From contig OY759263.1 of assembly GCA_963662155.1 (NCBI GenBank), positions 39,023,091 through 39,087,090 of the forward strand: a stretch of 64,000 nt of DNA. The letters are read 5' to 3'. The position numbers were made by a program, and so were the translations under genes. Under the pieces are notes generated by a model. It ran no database searches, had not been told where the DNA came from, and was given only the letters and a program-made list of their open reading frames with translations. This stretch comes from Lamellibrachia columna. Taxonomy: Eukaryota; Annelida; Polychaeta; Sabellida; Siboglinidae. This document shows, one piece after another, positions 11,241 to 22,979 of the stretch; positions within the stretch are counted from its first letter, which is position 1; every line of letters starts with the position of its first letter.

Positions 11241-11560
11241 TATTAAAAAGCTCATGGAAACGTGTTTTCCTACTAAAGTCGCAACACGTCACGGCTGATA
11301 AACCATGGGTAACATATACGGGGTTAGTTCATTTTAGTCGAAATACTTCTAGTACATCGTATATATATATATAGGCTTACTCAAGTTGTGTCGATATACA
11401 CCTTTATATTATCAACATGTCGTTTGATAGATATGTTCTGCGCTAACTTTTATATTTAAGATCATTTAGAAACGAACACAAATAGAAAGTATATCAATAC
11501 TATTATTACCGTAAAAAAAATCAACTGTAACAACATAACTGACTAACTAGTCAACCAATC

Positions 11561-11610
<50 letters not shown>

Positions 11611-12261
11611 TGCTAACGACTAACAACACATGGTTTGACCTATTAAATGCGTGTGTCTCAACAACTACAGTGCGAGTCTCCCACTGTGCATCATCGTGCA
11701 CTCTCGTGCATGTGGCATAGGGTGCGCTACGGTCAACTGTCCCACACCCCCCCCGCGAAAATGTTTCAACTAACCCCGCCTCGGTCGTGGCGATTCAATA
11801 TAGCGCTGCGCCAAATTACGTGGTGCTATTTAATTTGTTTTATTGTGGACGTGTGCCTGGATACTATTACACCACTTTACTAATCTAGATTAAATGTGAA
11901 TAAGATATTCTCCATAGGCCGATTGTGTCTGTCTACTCAGTCCTCACAAAACGTGACAATTGATACTAGACAACTAGTTACTAGTTTTTGTATTTTCTTT
12001 CTGCACGTGCTCTGCAAACACTGTCAATGCGCAATGTGGCTATTACTCACTAGAAGGAGCAACTGATGTTTCAGTGTTTTTTTTCTAATGTTTGAAGAAA
12101 TTCCTTGTTTCAGTTAGCCCCTCTCTCCTCTACTGGCATACCTACGGAGAAACCACCATTTAGAAAGTCAAAACTAAATACATCCTATAAACGTTGTCTC
12201 CCGTCATACACACATATAGCAATTGTCTCCATTAGTTAAACACAAACAAAGTATGACGATG
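11241..12261. other. Non-coding with a short (AACT)n tract
   Basis: A run of AACT tetranucleotides occupies about 11560-11610. Otherwise this is AT-rich sequence without recognisable genes. Confidence 0.6.
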
Positions 12262-13992
12262 GTGGCTTCCTGGTGGTCCTACCAATGAAGTCAGTGGGCA
12301 ACTGATCTGGTAGTTTGTTGGTGGTCCTACCAATGAAGTCAGTGGGCAACTGATCTGGTAGTTTGCTGGTGGTCCTACCAATGAAGTCAGTGGGCAACTG
12401 ATCTGGTAGTTTGCTGGTGGTCCTACCAATGAAGTCAGTGGGCAACTGATCTGGTAGTTTGCTGGTGGTCCTACCAATGAAATCAGTGAGCAACTGATCT
12501 GGTAGTTTGCTGATGGTCCTACCAATGTATTCAGTGGGCAACTGATCTGGTAGTTTGCTGGTGGTCTTACCAATGAAGTCAGTGGGCAACTGATCTGGTA
12601 GTTTGCTGGTGGTCCTACCAATGAAGTCAGTGGGCAACCGATCTGGTAGTTTGCTGGTGGCCCTACCAATGAAATCAGTGGACAACTGAGCTGGTAGTTT
12701 GCTGGTGGCCCTACCAATGAAGTCAGTGGGCAACGGATCTGGTAGTTTGCTGGTGGTCCTACCAATGAAGTCAGTGGGTAACTGATCTGGTAGTTTGCTG
12801 GTGGTCCTACCAATGAAGTCAGTGGGCAACCGATCTGGTAGTTTGCTGGTGGTCCTACCAATGAAGTCAGTGAGCAACTGATCTGGTAGTTTGCTGGTGA
12901 TCCTACCAATGGAGTCACTGGGCAACTGATCTGGTAGTTTGTTGGTGGTCCTACCAATGAAGTCAGTGGGCAACTGATCTGGTAGTTTGCTGGTGGTCCT
13001 ACCAATGAAGTCAGTGGGCAACTGATCTGGTAGTTTGCTGGTGGTCCTACCAATGAAGTCAGTGGGCAACCGATCTGGTAGTTTGCTGGTGGTCCTACCA
13101 ATGAAGTCAGTGAGCAACTGATCTGGTAGTTTGCTGGTGATCCTACCAATGGAGTCACTGGGCAACTGATTTGGTAGTTTGTTGGTGGTCCTACCAATGA
13201 AGTCAGTGGGCAACTGATCTGGTAGTTTGCTGGTGGTCCTACCAATGAAGTCAGTGGGCAACTGATCTGGTAGTTTGCTGGTGGCCCTACCAATGAAGTC
13301 AGTGGGCAACTGAGCTGGTAGTTTGCTGGTGGCCCTATCAATGAAGTCAGTGGGCAACTGATCTGGTAGTTTGCTGGTGGTCCTACCAATGAAGTCAGTG
13401 GGCAACTGATCTGGTAGTTTACTGGTGGTCCTACCAATGAAGTCAGTGGGCAACTGATCTGGTAGTTTGCTGGTGGTCCTACCAATGGAGTCACTGGGCA
13501 ACTGATCTGGTAGTTTGTTGGTGGTCCTACCAATGAAGTCAGTGGGCAACTGATCTGGTAGTTTGCTGGTGGTCCTACCAATGAAGTCAGTGGGCAACCG
13601 ATCTGGTAGTTTGCTGGTGGTCCTACCAATGAAGTCAGTGAGCAACTGATCTGGTAGTTTGCTGGTGATCCTACCAATGGAGTCACTGGGCAACTGATCT
13701 GGTAGTTCGTTGGTGGTCCTACCAATGAAGTCAGTGGGCAACTGATCTGGTAGTTTGCTGGTGGTCCTACCAATGAAGTCAGTGGGCTACTGATCTGGTA
13801 GTGTGCTGGTGGCCCTACCAATGAAGTCAGTGGGCAACTGAGCTGGTAGTTTGCTGGTGGCCCTATCAATGAAGTCAGTGGGCAACTGATCTGGTAGTTT
13901 GCTGGTGGTCCTACCAATGAAGTCAGTGGGCAACTGATCTGGTAGTTTGCTGGTGGTCCTACCAATGAAGTCAGTGGGCAACTGATCTGGTT
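12262..13992. repeat. 48-bp minisatellite, about 36 copies, with higher-order structure
   Basis: The unit contains GTGGTCCTACCAATGAAGTC, AGTGGGCAACTGATCTGGTA and GTTTGCTG. Since 48 is a multiple of 3, the minus strand stays open in two frames (577 and 501 codons, 16-residue repeats VGPPANYQISCPLTSL and IGRTTSKLPDQLPTDF). I judge these non-coding: two frames are equally open and there is no start or splice context. A variant block beginning GATCCTACCAATGGAGTCAC recurs at about 12899, 13139 and 13667, offsets of 5 and 11 units. That indicates higher-order, multi-unit duplication. Confidence 0.96.
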
Positions 13993-14600
13993 CTACTGAA
14001 ATGCTGTAATTTAATATGTGAAATAATAAACGTCGCATGCGTCAGCGCGTTCACTGACATGTAGATTCACGTCCAACATCGTGTCCGGTCAGCTTGGTCA
14101 TAATCACGCACAGTTCATCAATATATAATCAATCAGGCAATCAATAAATCAATCAACCAATCAATAAATAAATCAATAAATAAATCAATAAATAAATCAA
14201 TCAATCAATTATTTATTTATTTGAAAGAACACACCCGAATTAAACACATTTTAGTACAAGTGAAAGTTAGCTATGGTGAATTGGAAAACGGTAACAGGAA
14301 GTGTGACATTGATGTATTATTCACCCCAACTCATACGTCTGTATTTGTCTCACATAATGTGAGTAGATCTGAGGGACAAAATGGCCGCCAGTACCGGATC
14401 CAACATCTAGGTGAGCGAGACGAGAGAGACACTTCACATGAGGAAATTACAGACAAAAAAGACAGACATTACATATATACTGAACCGTGAATATGGACTG
14501 GATCTAATCCTGGTACTTGAGTGCTGTTTTGTCAACCTAATATTCAATTTAGTGCCATTTTCACAGTCAACCACGCCTTCAGATACCGTACATCTATTTA
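13993..14600. other. Non-coding with an AATCAATAAATA-type tract
   Basis: An imperfect A/T-rich simple repeat (AATCAATAAATA variants) fills about 14120-14220. The rest is unassigned sequence leading into a LINE relic. Confidence 0.6.
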
Positions 14601-15207
14601 TAGCATATAGTCAATGGGACTTGCCAACACACCCAGTCAAATACAATTATACCAGTCTTACGCAGCAATAGCACCGAGTTCACAGGATGAGACGATCACG
14701 CGGACTGCTTATGCAGATTGCAACACCGACAAATTTCGTTTAATTATACAAGAACTCTTATGTCACGAACGAGTGCTGGTCAAAATGAAAAAAAAGTGCT
14801 GTTCCCTCAAAACCTGGCTGATGGGGTAAACTACCTGAAGACTAAGATCGAGAAACTGGCAACAGCCATCGAACAATGGAATGCCCGGATCGACGATTTA
14901 GAGAAAACGGTGAACACCTTAGATACAAAACTCGATGGGCTTGAACAATACTCGCGCAGAGCGAACCTGCGTTTACGTGGATTGAAGGAGACCGCTGGCG
15001 GTGAGGATGTCGAAAGAAAGATCATCGACATTAACAACAACGACATGAGAGTCACTCCCCCGCTTCAGTCAACTAAAATTGACTGAACCGGGTCGTCCCC
15101 GAGCTGTGCTGGTCAAGTTCCAGAGCGAACGTCGCCGGGACGCCATCCGGAGACAGCGTGGCAACCTGAACACAACAACCGTGTCTTCGTCAACGAGGAT
15201 TTGACAG
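14601..15207 (+). pseudogene. LINE ORF1 relic (coiled coil plus RRM-like part)
   Basis: The frame around 14800-15040 reads NYLKTKIEKLATAIEQWNAR, then IDDLEKTVNTLDTKLDGLEQ and YSRRANLRLRGLKE. The coiled coil ending in LEQYSRR-x-NLR-x-RG is the hallmark of L1/CR1-type ORF1 proteins. After a frameshift near 15060, GRPRAVLVKFQSERRRDAIR follows, and after another, VFVNEDLTAIDLRAQLAY. Frameshifts mean it is not functional. Confidence 0.75.
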
Positions 15208-15473
15208 CCATAGACCTACGTGCGCAGCTGGCGTACCAGGCCATAGACCTACGTGCGCAGCTGGCGTACCAGGCCATAGACCTACGTGCGCAGCTGGCGT
15301 ACCAGGCCATAGACCTACGTGCGCAGCTGGCGTACCAGGCCATAGACATACGTGTGCAGCTGGCGTACCAGGCCAGAATCCTACGTGCGCAGCTGGCGTA
15401 CCAGGCCAGAATCCTACGTGCGCAGCTGGCGTACCAGGCCATAGACATACGTGTGCAGCTGGCGTACCAGGCC
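15208..15473. repeat. 33-bp in-frame minisatellite inside LINE ORF1, 8 copies
   Basis: The unit encodes AIDLRAQLAYQ. Eight copies are in tandem and the frame is kept throughout. Some inner copies start with CCAGAATCCTACG (ARILR) instead of CCATAGACCTACG (AIDLR). ARILR is the natural 3' neighbour of the last copy (ARILRKEGKLSKS, ending near 15510). So the inner copies are mosaics of the 5' and 3' flanks, as expected from unequal exchange. The ORF1 relic resumes directly after the array at 15474-15512. Confidence 0.95.
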
Positions 15474-15512
15474 AGAATACTACGAAAAGAAGGGAAACTT
15501 TCAAAGTCAGAC

Positions 15513-16139
15513 TATGAAAGAAACAAATGAAATGATGAGCAGAAATGCTGCCTGTAAATGTACATTCACATGCCATGAGCATATGGAAATTTACGCACAT
15601 GTGAATTTAGTTGTTTTCTTTAGTTATTTTCTATATAACATTAGCCTATCGTTTGTATAATTTCGCCCACGTTGCATTTACATTTATTCGTTTATTTTTA
15701 TGTATAAGCTGTGCATAGGATTAATTTTGATGCTCATTTATGCTAATCTTCGTTATTGTTATGCTAAGCAGTGTTATCAAATGCAATTAATTTAATGTTT
15801 TGTAATCTGGAGATAATATGCTATACTGATGTATTCGTCATTTATTTTAAGTGCAATTAATCTTTTTAATCAACCTTTTACATATTCCTGGTACATTTTG
15901 TTGAATATTATGTTGTGTTATTTTTATTTGTGTACTTCCTTAGCTCAACTTGAAAGAAGCAGCCTAATTAATATGCACAATTTTACTGCTATTTTATTTT
16001 AGTGCAATTGTAAAAATAGTGTCTCTCTGTTTAATCTCATCAAACCGCCAGCTGGTGATGTTTCTCCTTTTGTTATTTATAATTTTCCCACAATGCATCT
16101 TTTCCAGTCTTTATTGCAACACATTCTTGACATACCTTA
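15513..16139. other. AT-rich non-coding stretch
   Basis: No recognisable gene or repeat. Probably decayed transposon sequence. Confidence 0.45.
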
Positions 16140-16985
16140 AGAGCGTGATCTTAATCTTAATTTAGCTATAATTCACTTAAATGTTAATTCATTACTTTCA
16201 CAAACTAATCATCATACATTGCTAGATGAATGAAGTATTTATGTAAAATTATATCACATAGATACATTTAATAACACGTATACATTAGATGACAGATTTA
16301 AATGAATTATTCTTACAGTACCAGTGAGGTTTTCAAAACAATTGATTAAATCACATTTTACACCTAAGTAATGGTGAAACTAATGATAACAGTGCTTTGC
16401 CAGTAATTAAAATTCTTCATAATTATGATATTGATCATTTCAATTCCTTGGTAAACAACAGCGTTAATCGCTTTGGTATATTTAGTACTATTATTCAGTC
16501 CATCAATTCTAAATTTCAAGAGCTGGAGGCTTTTGTTGAAGAACTGCACTCACTTAAATTAAATTTTAGCATAATTTGTATCCAGGAAAGCTGGCTAAGG
16601 GAACAGGATGACAGATCTCATATCCAATTGCAAGATTATAATTGCATTGCTCAGGGGAACTCGAGTAGTACCAAAGAAGGACTATATACATTCATATACA
16701 TTCATACCAAATATGATTATAAACTAATAAAAGTTAATCAGTATAAAAATTGGGAAGGAAAATTAATTGAAATTACTGGAGGTGGTCTAAAAAAAAATTC
16801 TGATAATGGACAACATTTACAGACCACCAAGGGATCTTAACATCAACTATAAACAATTCATTTTCATTATTATTATCAACATTTGATTAAAACAACTTCG
16901 AAGTTATTATTCCTGGATATTTTAATATAAACTTGCTTAAAATTAACCGACAAATTGTACACAGACCATACTATTTTAATTCGAC
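16140..16985 (+). pseudogene. LINE endonuclease relic
   Basis: The frame 16397-16840 reads FQELEAFVEELHSLKLNFSI, then ICIQESWLREQ (start of the endonuclease core), LQDYNCIAQGNSS and YKNWEGKLIEI. In another frame DNIYRPPRDLNINYKQF follows, and EVIIPGYFNINLLKINR at about 16900-16950. These match in order the APE-type endonuclease blocks (L-QETWL, YRPP, GDFNINLL). The catalytic GDFN is changed to GYFN here, and several frames are used. The sequence is lost after about 16950, before the SDH motif and RT. Confidence 0.68.
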
Positions 16986-17559
16986 GGCTTACACCACATT
17001 CGTGTACAACGGTTGCAAAAACATGGAGATGGCACACATTGAGGCTTGTTTACTGCACGACCAACAACTATGCAACAACGGCCATCTTACATTACGTAAG
17101 CTTCCGTAGGTTTCACAGAGCAGGCGACACTATCGGCTAATAAGAATTGTTTGTTAATATTCGGACACTTGCCCCCGAAATACTCCCAGCATTGTGGGGT
17201 CGGCGACACGACGGTCGATTGCTATGCGAGCTGTGTCGACGCACAGTCACGTTCTCACTCACAATTAATTAATTAACCCGTGACTCATATTTAATTGCCT
17301 GGCTGCTCTCCTTTCGGAATTAATGACGAAAACAAACACGGATAGCGGGACGGAGAACGTTGTCTGACGGCTGGCAAAGTGCCTACGTCTGAACAGGCAC
17401 GCAGTGCCACAGAAAGAGGAAGCTTCTCGCCTGCCACAGTAGTGGATGGATGACACAGACTGCAGCATTTTTCACCAGTTTCGGCATTCAGGTAGGCCGA
17501 TTTACTTTAGCATACAACTATTCGGCCTAATGTATTTTTCTCTTTTCTCATCCGGTAGC
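16986..17559. other. Non-coding, nothing recognised
   Basis: No supported feature. Confidence 0.45.
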
Positions 17560-17680
17560 GGACGCGCGCATGTGTTTACGGGTGTGTTGCAAGTGTCTAT
17601 GAGTAGGTTGTAAGTCTTTACGGGTAGGTTGCATGTATTTACGGGTCGGCTGTGCGTGTTTACGAGTTGCTGAACTATAA
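17560..17680. repeat. About 27-bp imperfect tandem repeat, 4-5 copies
   Basis: Units resemble GTTTACGGGTAGGTTGCATG plus TATTTAC with substitutions. Short and decayed. Confidence 0.75.
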
Positions 17681-18297
17681 ATGCGTCATATTGTAACTGA
17701 AATGTTTTATTCCGTTTCAAGAAGAATGCCGGTCTGTATCAGCGATGGTGGTCTTGCCCAGTCAGGTGGGTGGCATTTTACCGATGTGGACATTTGTTTC
17801 GTCGGTTCAGCGATATTTATTTGAGGTCAGCATACGTCATACACAGCATACGTCATACACAGCATACGTGGCGACCGTCAGTGGTTATGTTCTCACATGT
17901 CGTCGTGACTATAGCGACACCTGGCGGTGATTGTAGCGACACCATGTGGTGATTGTAGCGGCACCTGGGGTGTCCGTGGCGACACGCTGTGGTACACAGG
18001 GTTAGATACTTAAAACTAATCATATTGCACAGAACAATCGGGCGAACATATGAATATGTTCTCTTTACCGCCTTGAGAAATATTTCGTTGGTGGAGTAAC
18101 ACACCTTACGTCTAGCTTTACCTATTCCCGCACGTATGCGCACGCACACACATGTCCGCTGCACGCAAGTGGCATCCGCAGGTATGTTACCGGTAAACCG
18201 TATGTACGCAATGTACGTCATTTGTATTGGTAATACAATCTCTTAAGTGACGTGTATTGCCAAACAACTCGAATATTATGAATGTTGACTAAGCCAG
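17681..18297. other. Upstream region of gene A with short tandem motifs
   Basis: ATACGTCATACACAGC repeats near 17835-17870, and a degenerate unit of about 25 bp (GATTGTAGCGACACC-like) repeats at about 17905-17965. No TATA box or initiator can be assigned. A promoter for gene A could lie here, but nothing proves it. Confidence 0.4.
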
Positions 18298-18310
18298 GTT
18301 GAGCGACGTC

Positions 18311-18554
18311 ATGACAGCCAATTCGGCTGAGACGGAGCGCCGCCAGGAGGCGCTCGAAGTCAGTCGCAGTCTGAGACGAGTCGTCCAACGCAACAGCCTT
18401 GAGACGACCATGTTTGACTCGCGCATACGTCAGCTTGACCACCAGAAACGAACGGCGCATGCGCGACTTTCACGGGAGCAGCGCGACCTGGAGGCACAAC
18501 TTGAGAGACTGCAGGAAGATCAGCGCTTCCTGGTGGAAGGAGCGGACAGACCAG
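18311..18554 (+). CDS. Gene A exon 1: coiled-coil N-terminus
   Basis: This exon encodes about 81 residues starting MTANSAETERRQEALEVSRS. It is rich in Arg, Glu and Gln with a heptad-like pattern (RRVVQRNSLETTMFDSRIRQ, then REQRDLEAQLERLQEDQRF), so a coiled coil is likely over residues 5-70. An in-frame TAA at 18290-18292 supports ATG 18311 as the start if this is the first exon. An alternative is an acceptor AG at 18296-18297 making it internal. It ends GACCAG followed by GTGAGA, a good donor, in phase 1. This phase joins exactly to the exons at 20853 and 30534. Weak resemblance to CCDC190-type proteins (short coiled coil plus long disordered tail) is noted but unproven. The function is unknown. 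Confidence 0.68.
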
Positions 18555-18700
18555 GTGAGACACTACAACTGTTACGTTGGGACACGCTACGTTATATAAT
18601 ACATGGCTAACATTCTCTCGACAACACAGTTATGCTGAAACACGTGTGCTTGCGAAAAGACGCACGGGCACACTTGCATGTATTTTGTGTGTTACGTAAA

Positions 18701-18702
18701 TA

Positions 18703-18781
<79 letters not shown>
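18701..18781. repeat. (TA)n microsatellite in gene A intron 1
   Basis: About 80 bases of uninterrupted TA dinucleotides. The Tyr-Ile frames over it are artefacts. Confidence 0.98.
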
Positions 18782-18785
<4 letters not shown>

Positions 18786-18934
18786 CAACACATGATACAC
18801 AAAATGCAGCCACTCGCCTGCTTATCAACAGAATAATTCACACATCAATTGAACAAATTAATGTTACAACCTTATAAGTGTCACGCAGTGGCGTATCTAG
18901 GACCTCGCAAAGGGAGGCCAAAGGGGTGGGGCAA

Positions 18935-19030
18935 GCTTAGTCACCCACTTCCCCCAGGTCAGGTTGTTCTTTCATTTCTCGCTCCGCCGTTCGTCTCCAG
19001 ATTCCTTTCGGTCTTCCTCTCACCCGTTTT
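18935..19030 (-). pseudogene. Short LINE 3'-end fragment
   Basis: The minus strand reads GDGKRVRGRPKGIWRRTAER plus EMKEQ. This matches the conserved C-terminus of RTE-like and related LINE proteins (GKRxRGRPKxTWRRTxExE). The RTE element at 25919-28757 carries the related [16 protein letters not shown]. Only about 30 codons survive. Confidence 0.65.
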
Positions 19031-19354
19031 CCATCACCTGAATAAGGTATCATTGTTGGGATCGTGTTGTAACGTCGTAAATAAGGTAGAATGACTTTTA
19101 CGTTGTGACATGTGAAACATAGGATGATTAAGTGTTTGCTTGTTATCCCCGGGTACTTCATAAACACGGTAGCATTATGTTTACCATGCAAACATAGGGC
19201 AGTTCAGCTTTCATTTGTCATGCGTAAATAGGGTACATTGGTTGATCTTCCAATTAGCGTACCATAAACAGGGAAGAATGGTGCGGAATAGTTTTATTTA
19301 ATATTAAAATAATTGCTAGGTTTTTCCGTGAAAGCTATGTTACCAAAACGATTG

Positions 19355-19795
19355 TTTTCAGCATTATTTTGCACAGTTATTCTAAGAATGTTTGCGCTTC
19401 TACTGGTGTATAACATGTTATGGTAGGTTGATTTTGATAAGTTTACGATCAATCGAATTGTAGTGAAAATGGGAGTTACGTACACATTTCCTGCACGCGG
19501 TTTCCGATGTGCGGGGGCGATTTCGGAGTCTCGATTTTGACCACCGGACATCTTTTCAAATGGGCGCCAAGCAAAAACTAATACAATTATTTTAATTATG
19601 TTTATTCTTAGATGCAGTTAAGATAACAGTGTTTTGAATTCACATGTTTACAAGTTTCAACAATACACAGTGGGGATATATAAATATCTTGAAATATTTC
19701 CTGAAAATAATCACTATTTAGTGGTTATCTTAGTATATCTCTAACACCATTTCCAGCACCACGTAATATGAATTGAAGTATGGATATGGTGAATA
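19355..19795 (+). repeat. Left arm of a large foldback (inverted) repeat
   Basis: This arm includes CACGCGGTTTCCGATGTGCG, GGGGCGATTTCGGAGT and ACCACGTAATATGAATTGAA. It is complementary, with indels, to 20195-20520. Homology runs from GCATTATTTTGCAC (about 19360) to GAATTGAAGT (about 19778). This arm holds roughly 115 bp with no counterpart in the right arm. Confidence 0.85.
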
Positions 19796-20194
19796 TGCAT
19801 GTATTATTTAAATGACATTAGAACCTTCTATGACATATAGTGACATGAATATTTAATATGTATGCATATGAATCAATACGTCAGTACACTGCCACCTAAA
19901 CCAATAGAGGCAGTGCCACCGACATGGTGGAGCTATTAAAGCAAGGAACGTTAACACATCAACGTGATTATGGTTTGTCACCTTAAACTTTCAGAATGCG
20001 GTGCATTCCATAGATATTTTCGTACATTTACAATTACTGCATTTCTTCTTCACAAAGGAGCACCTGGCACCCCAAGAACTGTCATCCAAATAACTAAACG
20101 TGCTGCCCCACTGGTTCCTGTTTTTCAGGGTCTGTATGCGCCCATGATTGTCATAATTATTATTAAGTATTTAAATAATACATGCATGTTAATC

Positions 20195-20520
20195 TTATGT
20201 TAACTTCAATTCATATTACGTGGTGCTGCAAATGGTGTATTGTGTTAGAGATATTAGACCTAATGACAAACAATATTAAAATGCCTTTATTAGTTATTGT
20301 TTAACGCTCATTTGAAGAGGTGCCCAGTGATAAAAATCAGCACTCCAAAATCGCCCGCGCACATCAAAATCCGCGTGTAGGAAACATGTACAGAACTCTG
20401 ATCTTCACTTGAATTCGATCAATCGTAAAATTGTCAAAAATAAACCTAATATTACATGATATATACCAAAAGGAAGCGTAAACATTCATGGAATACCTAT
20501 GCAAAATAATGTATTTATTT
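20195..20520 (-). repeat. Right arm of the large foldback repeat
   Basis: The reverse complement contains GAATTGAAGT-ending ACCACGTAATATG, TGTGCGCGGGCGATTTTGGA and ATTATTTTGCATAGG, matching the left arm in order. The two arms enclose about 400 bp and lie inside intron 1 of gene A, so the pre-mRNA could form a long hairpin. No transposase is present, so it may be a foldback-type non-autonomous element or two convergent copies of one repeat. Confidence 0.85.
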
Positions 20521-20639
20521 TGCGTGGCTCTCCTAGAATCAATAAGTATGACTCGATGAAGCCACGTGAAATATTTGGTGCTTTTGTCCGCCAAGTGACT
20601 ATTATTTTGCTAACCGCCCTGACTCATATGTGATCACAA

Positions 20640-20777
20640 GCCCGTCCTAAGGGTTTTGAAAACGGGGGTTCGAGCGTACACAATGAGCCGGGGACTTCTG
20701 GGATGATTTATAAAAAAAATTACGGTTAAACAAAATTCTCAAAAAGCCCCCCAACTCCCCCCCCCCAAGGACGGGCA
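20640..20777. mobile_element. MITE-like element with GCCCGTCCT termini
   Basis: About 137 bp bounded by GCCCGTCCTAAGGG on the left and CCCCAAGGACGGGC on the right, which are imperfect inverted repeats with 9 perfect outer bases. There is no coding capacity. No clear target duplication was seen, so the superfamily is not assigned. Confidence 0.6.
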
Positions 20778-20852
20778 TGGATCATGATCAGGGGTAACAC
20801 TGGACAGTCAGAGAGATCGATGCTAGACGAATTAGTGTCATATGTTTGCTAG

Positions 20853-21005
20853 GTGAAGCGGACGCTTTGTGCCTGTCTGGCAATCACGAGTCGTTCACTA
20901 CCAGCTACTCAGCCTTGTCGATCTCGCCCAGTGACGTCATCAACCCTTACCCAGTGACGATGCGAAGTCGAAGTTCCCCCAAACGCACGTCGTCCGACTG
21001 CGCAG
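20853..21005 (+). CDS. Gene A exon 2
   Basis: This 153-bp exon is bounded by TTTGCTAG before it and GTGCGT after it. It reads in one frame EADALCLSGNHESFTTSYSA, then LSISPSDVINPYPVTMRS and RSSPKRTSSDCA. It enters and leaves in phase 1, exactly matching the exit phase of exon 1 and the entry phase of exon 3. The content is Ser/Pro-rich with a basic RSRSSPKR patch, probably disordered and possibly phosphorylated. Codon use is GC-rich compared with the surrounding AT-rich introns, which supports coding status. No domain is recognised. Confidence 0.65.
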
Positions 21006-21476
21006 GTGCGTCAAACCAACACGCGTAGCCTGGCACTATAAAAACATGTTAGGTGACAGATTAGTATTGAGAACACGACACTGCCTTAATGCTGTGTGAC
21101 AGGAGCTTCGTGTTGGGAACACAATTTGTGACGTGGTGTGCGTGCGTGCGTGCGTGCGTGCGTGTGTCTGTGCAATCCTAGAGCTAATTTCCAGTGTAGT
21201 TATCGACAACACCGCATTGTTATACAAGAAAACTGTTTTCTTGTATAATTAGCATTTTCACTATAAAAATATTGACGAATTGGTTTGTCCCGGAATACGT
21301 AGTCGATATTAAATTAATAGTGACCTTGGCATTGGCTTACAATTCGTACATAACCCACAACAAGACAGCGCCAATGGAACGCGACTCCGTCAGTCATTAC
21401 TGGCCGCACCGACGTGCTCGGGCGATGGGGGAAGCAACTGATCTACCATCGGGTGGGGGAAGGAATGCTCATGGGC

Positions 21477-21556
21477 TGTTGGACTCCTGACATCACTGTT
21501 GGACTCCTGACATCACTGTTGGACTCCTGACATCACTGTTGGCCTCCTGACATCAC
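21477..21556. repeat. 20-bp tandem repeat, 4 copies
   Basis: TGTTGGACTCCTGACATCAC is repeated four times, the last copy with one substitution. Confidence 0.95.
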
Positions 21557-22234
21557 TGCGCGGACCAAGCAGTCAACATGGAGAAAAAGCTCAGATAAAA
21601 AGGCGAACATGGAAAGTTTTCCTGTGCTCCAGGTGAGCACTTTAGCAATCTCCCGTGTAAGATCATAAACATATTTCGATTTTATGCACATCTGATTGTA
21701 AAGCGACATGGGATCTATAGAGTGCAGAGTGTCTTGGCCTACGAAATCACTGTACATTGAAAACAACACGTCATCAATAATATTGCTGTCTGAGCGATTA
21801 CGATTTTTGAAAAAAAAATATATAATAGAATACCCCGTTTTCACTTTCTGAAATACCATTTGCTCAAGAAATCAATATTCTAAATCAGCAACGGTTATTT
21901 CATCGATTGACTGCAAACAAATTGTTAGAAAAGTTGCTTTTAATTAAATAGTTACGATTATCAGTCCAATTTGACCAATTTGTCTAAATGATCTTGTTAA
22001 GTTTATTTATCTGCATCTCATTTAACCTTTCTAAATATTTTTGTGTCGACTGCGAATTTCAGTATTTTGCATAATATGGATACCTTCTAAACTACAGGGG
22101 TGTAGTTAGAAATGGGGATAAGAGAGGTTATCTGAAAAATAAGAGGGTCCTCATAGCGGTGCCGGTAACGATTCAAGCCAAACCTATTCCATCTAGCAAC
22201 ATTGAATGGGATAATGATGGCTCTAGAAAACATT
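21557..22234. other. Intronic sequence, nothing recognised
   Basis: Part of gene A intron 2. A 108-codon minus-strand frame has no recognisable domain. Confidence 0.45.
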
Positions 22235-22305
22235 ATTGACCTAATAATGACTGTCATTGGCTTGCCATGAAAAAAACATGATTGGGCCAATGATGGATAG
22301 CCAAA
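22235..22305. repeat. Fragment sharing the hAT subterminal motif
   Basis: TGACTGTCATTGGCTTGCCA, then TGAAAAAAACATGATTGGGC and CAATGATGG closely resemble the tandem motif near the right end of the hAT-like element (60585-60780). It may be a trace of the same transposon family. Confidence 0.6.
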
Positions 22306-22310
22306 TAGTG

Positions 22311-22515
<205 letters not shown>

Positions 22516-22979
22516 TTATATACATTTATAATGCGCCGTGTATCCGGGTTAAAAACCTGCTCAAAGGCGCTAACAAGGTAATGCTAAATAATTTTAAATA
22601 ACTTGAAGAGCTAAAATAAAATGTGATTAAAAGACAGGTAAACATAAGTTAAATAAAAAGTTCAATAAATGATTTAAATGAATTAATTACGTCAAAAAGT
22701 TCAATAAATACGTAAAATAAAATAAATAAATAATAAATAAAAAGATAAAATAAACAACTACAATTAAGTTGATACATTAGATAAACATATAAGTTAATCA
22801 GATAAGTTAAATAAACAAATTAAATAAATAATAAGTTAAATAAATAAAATGTTCGAGTGATTAAAATGTCAACAGAGTGTTCGGATCTCAGTGTTAGGGT
22901 GGGTGTGTAACTGTGTATGGAATCACTAGCGATGACAGATACACTGGGCAGAGATGATGCACAGCGCGAAACACAAATA

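Noticed and set aside
12232..13965. 577-codon minus-strand frame with 16-residue VGPPANYQISCPLTSL repeats, silk- or adhesive-like
   Set aside because: A second minus frame is equally open, there is no signal peptide, splice site or unique domain at either end, and substitutions show no synonymous bias by eye.
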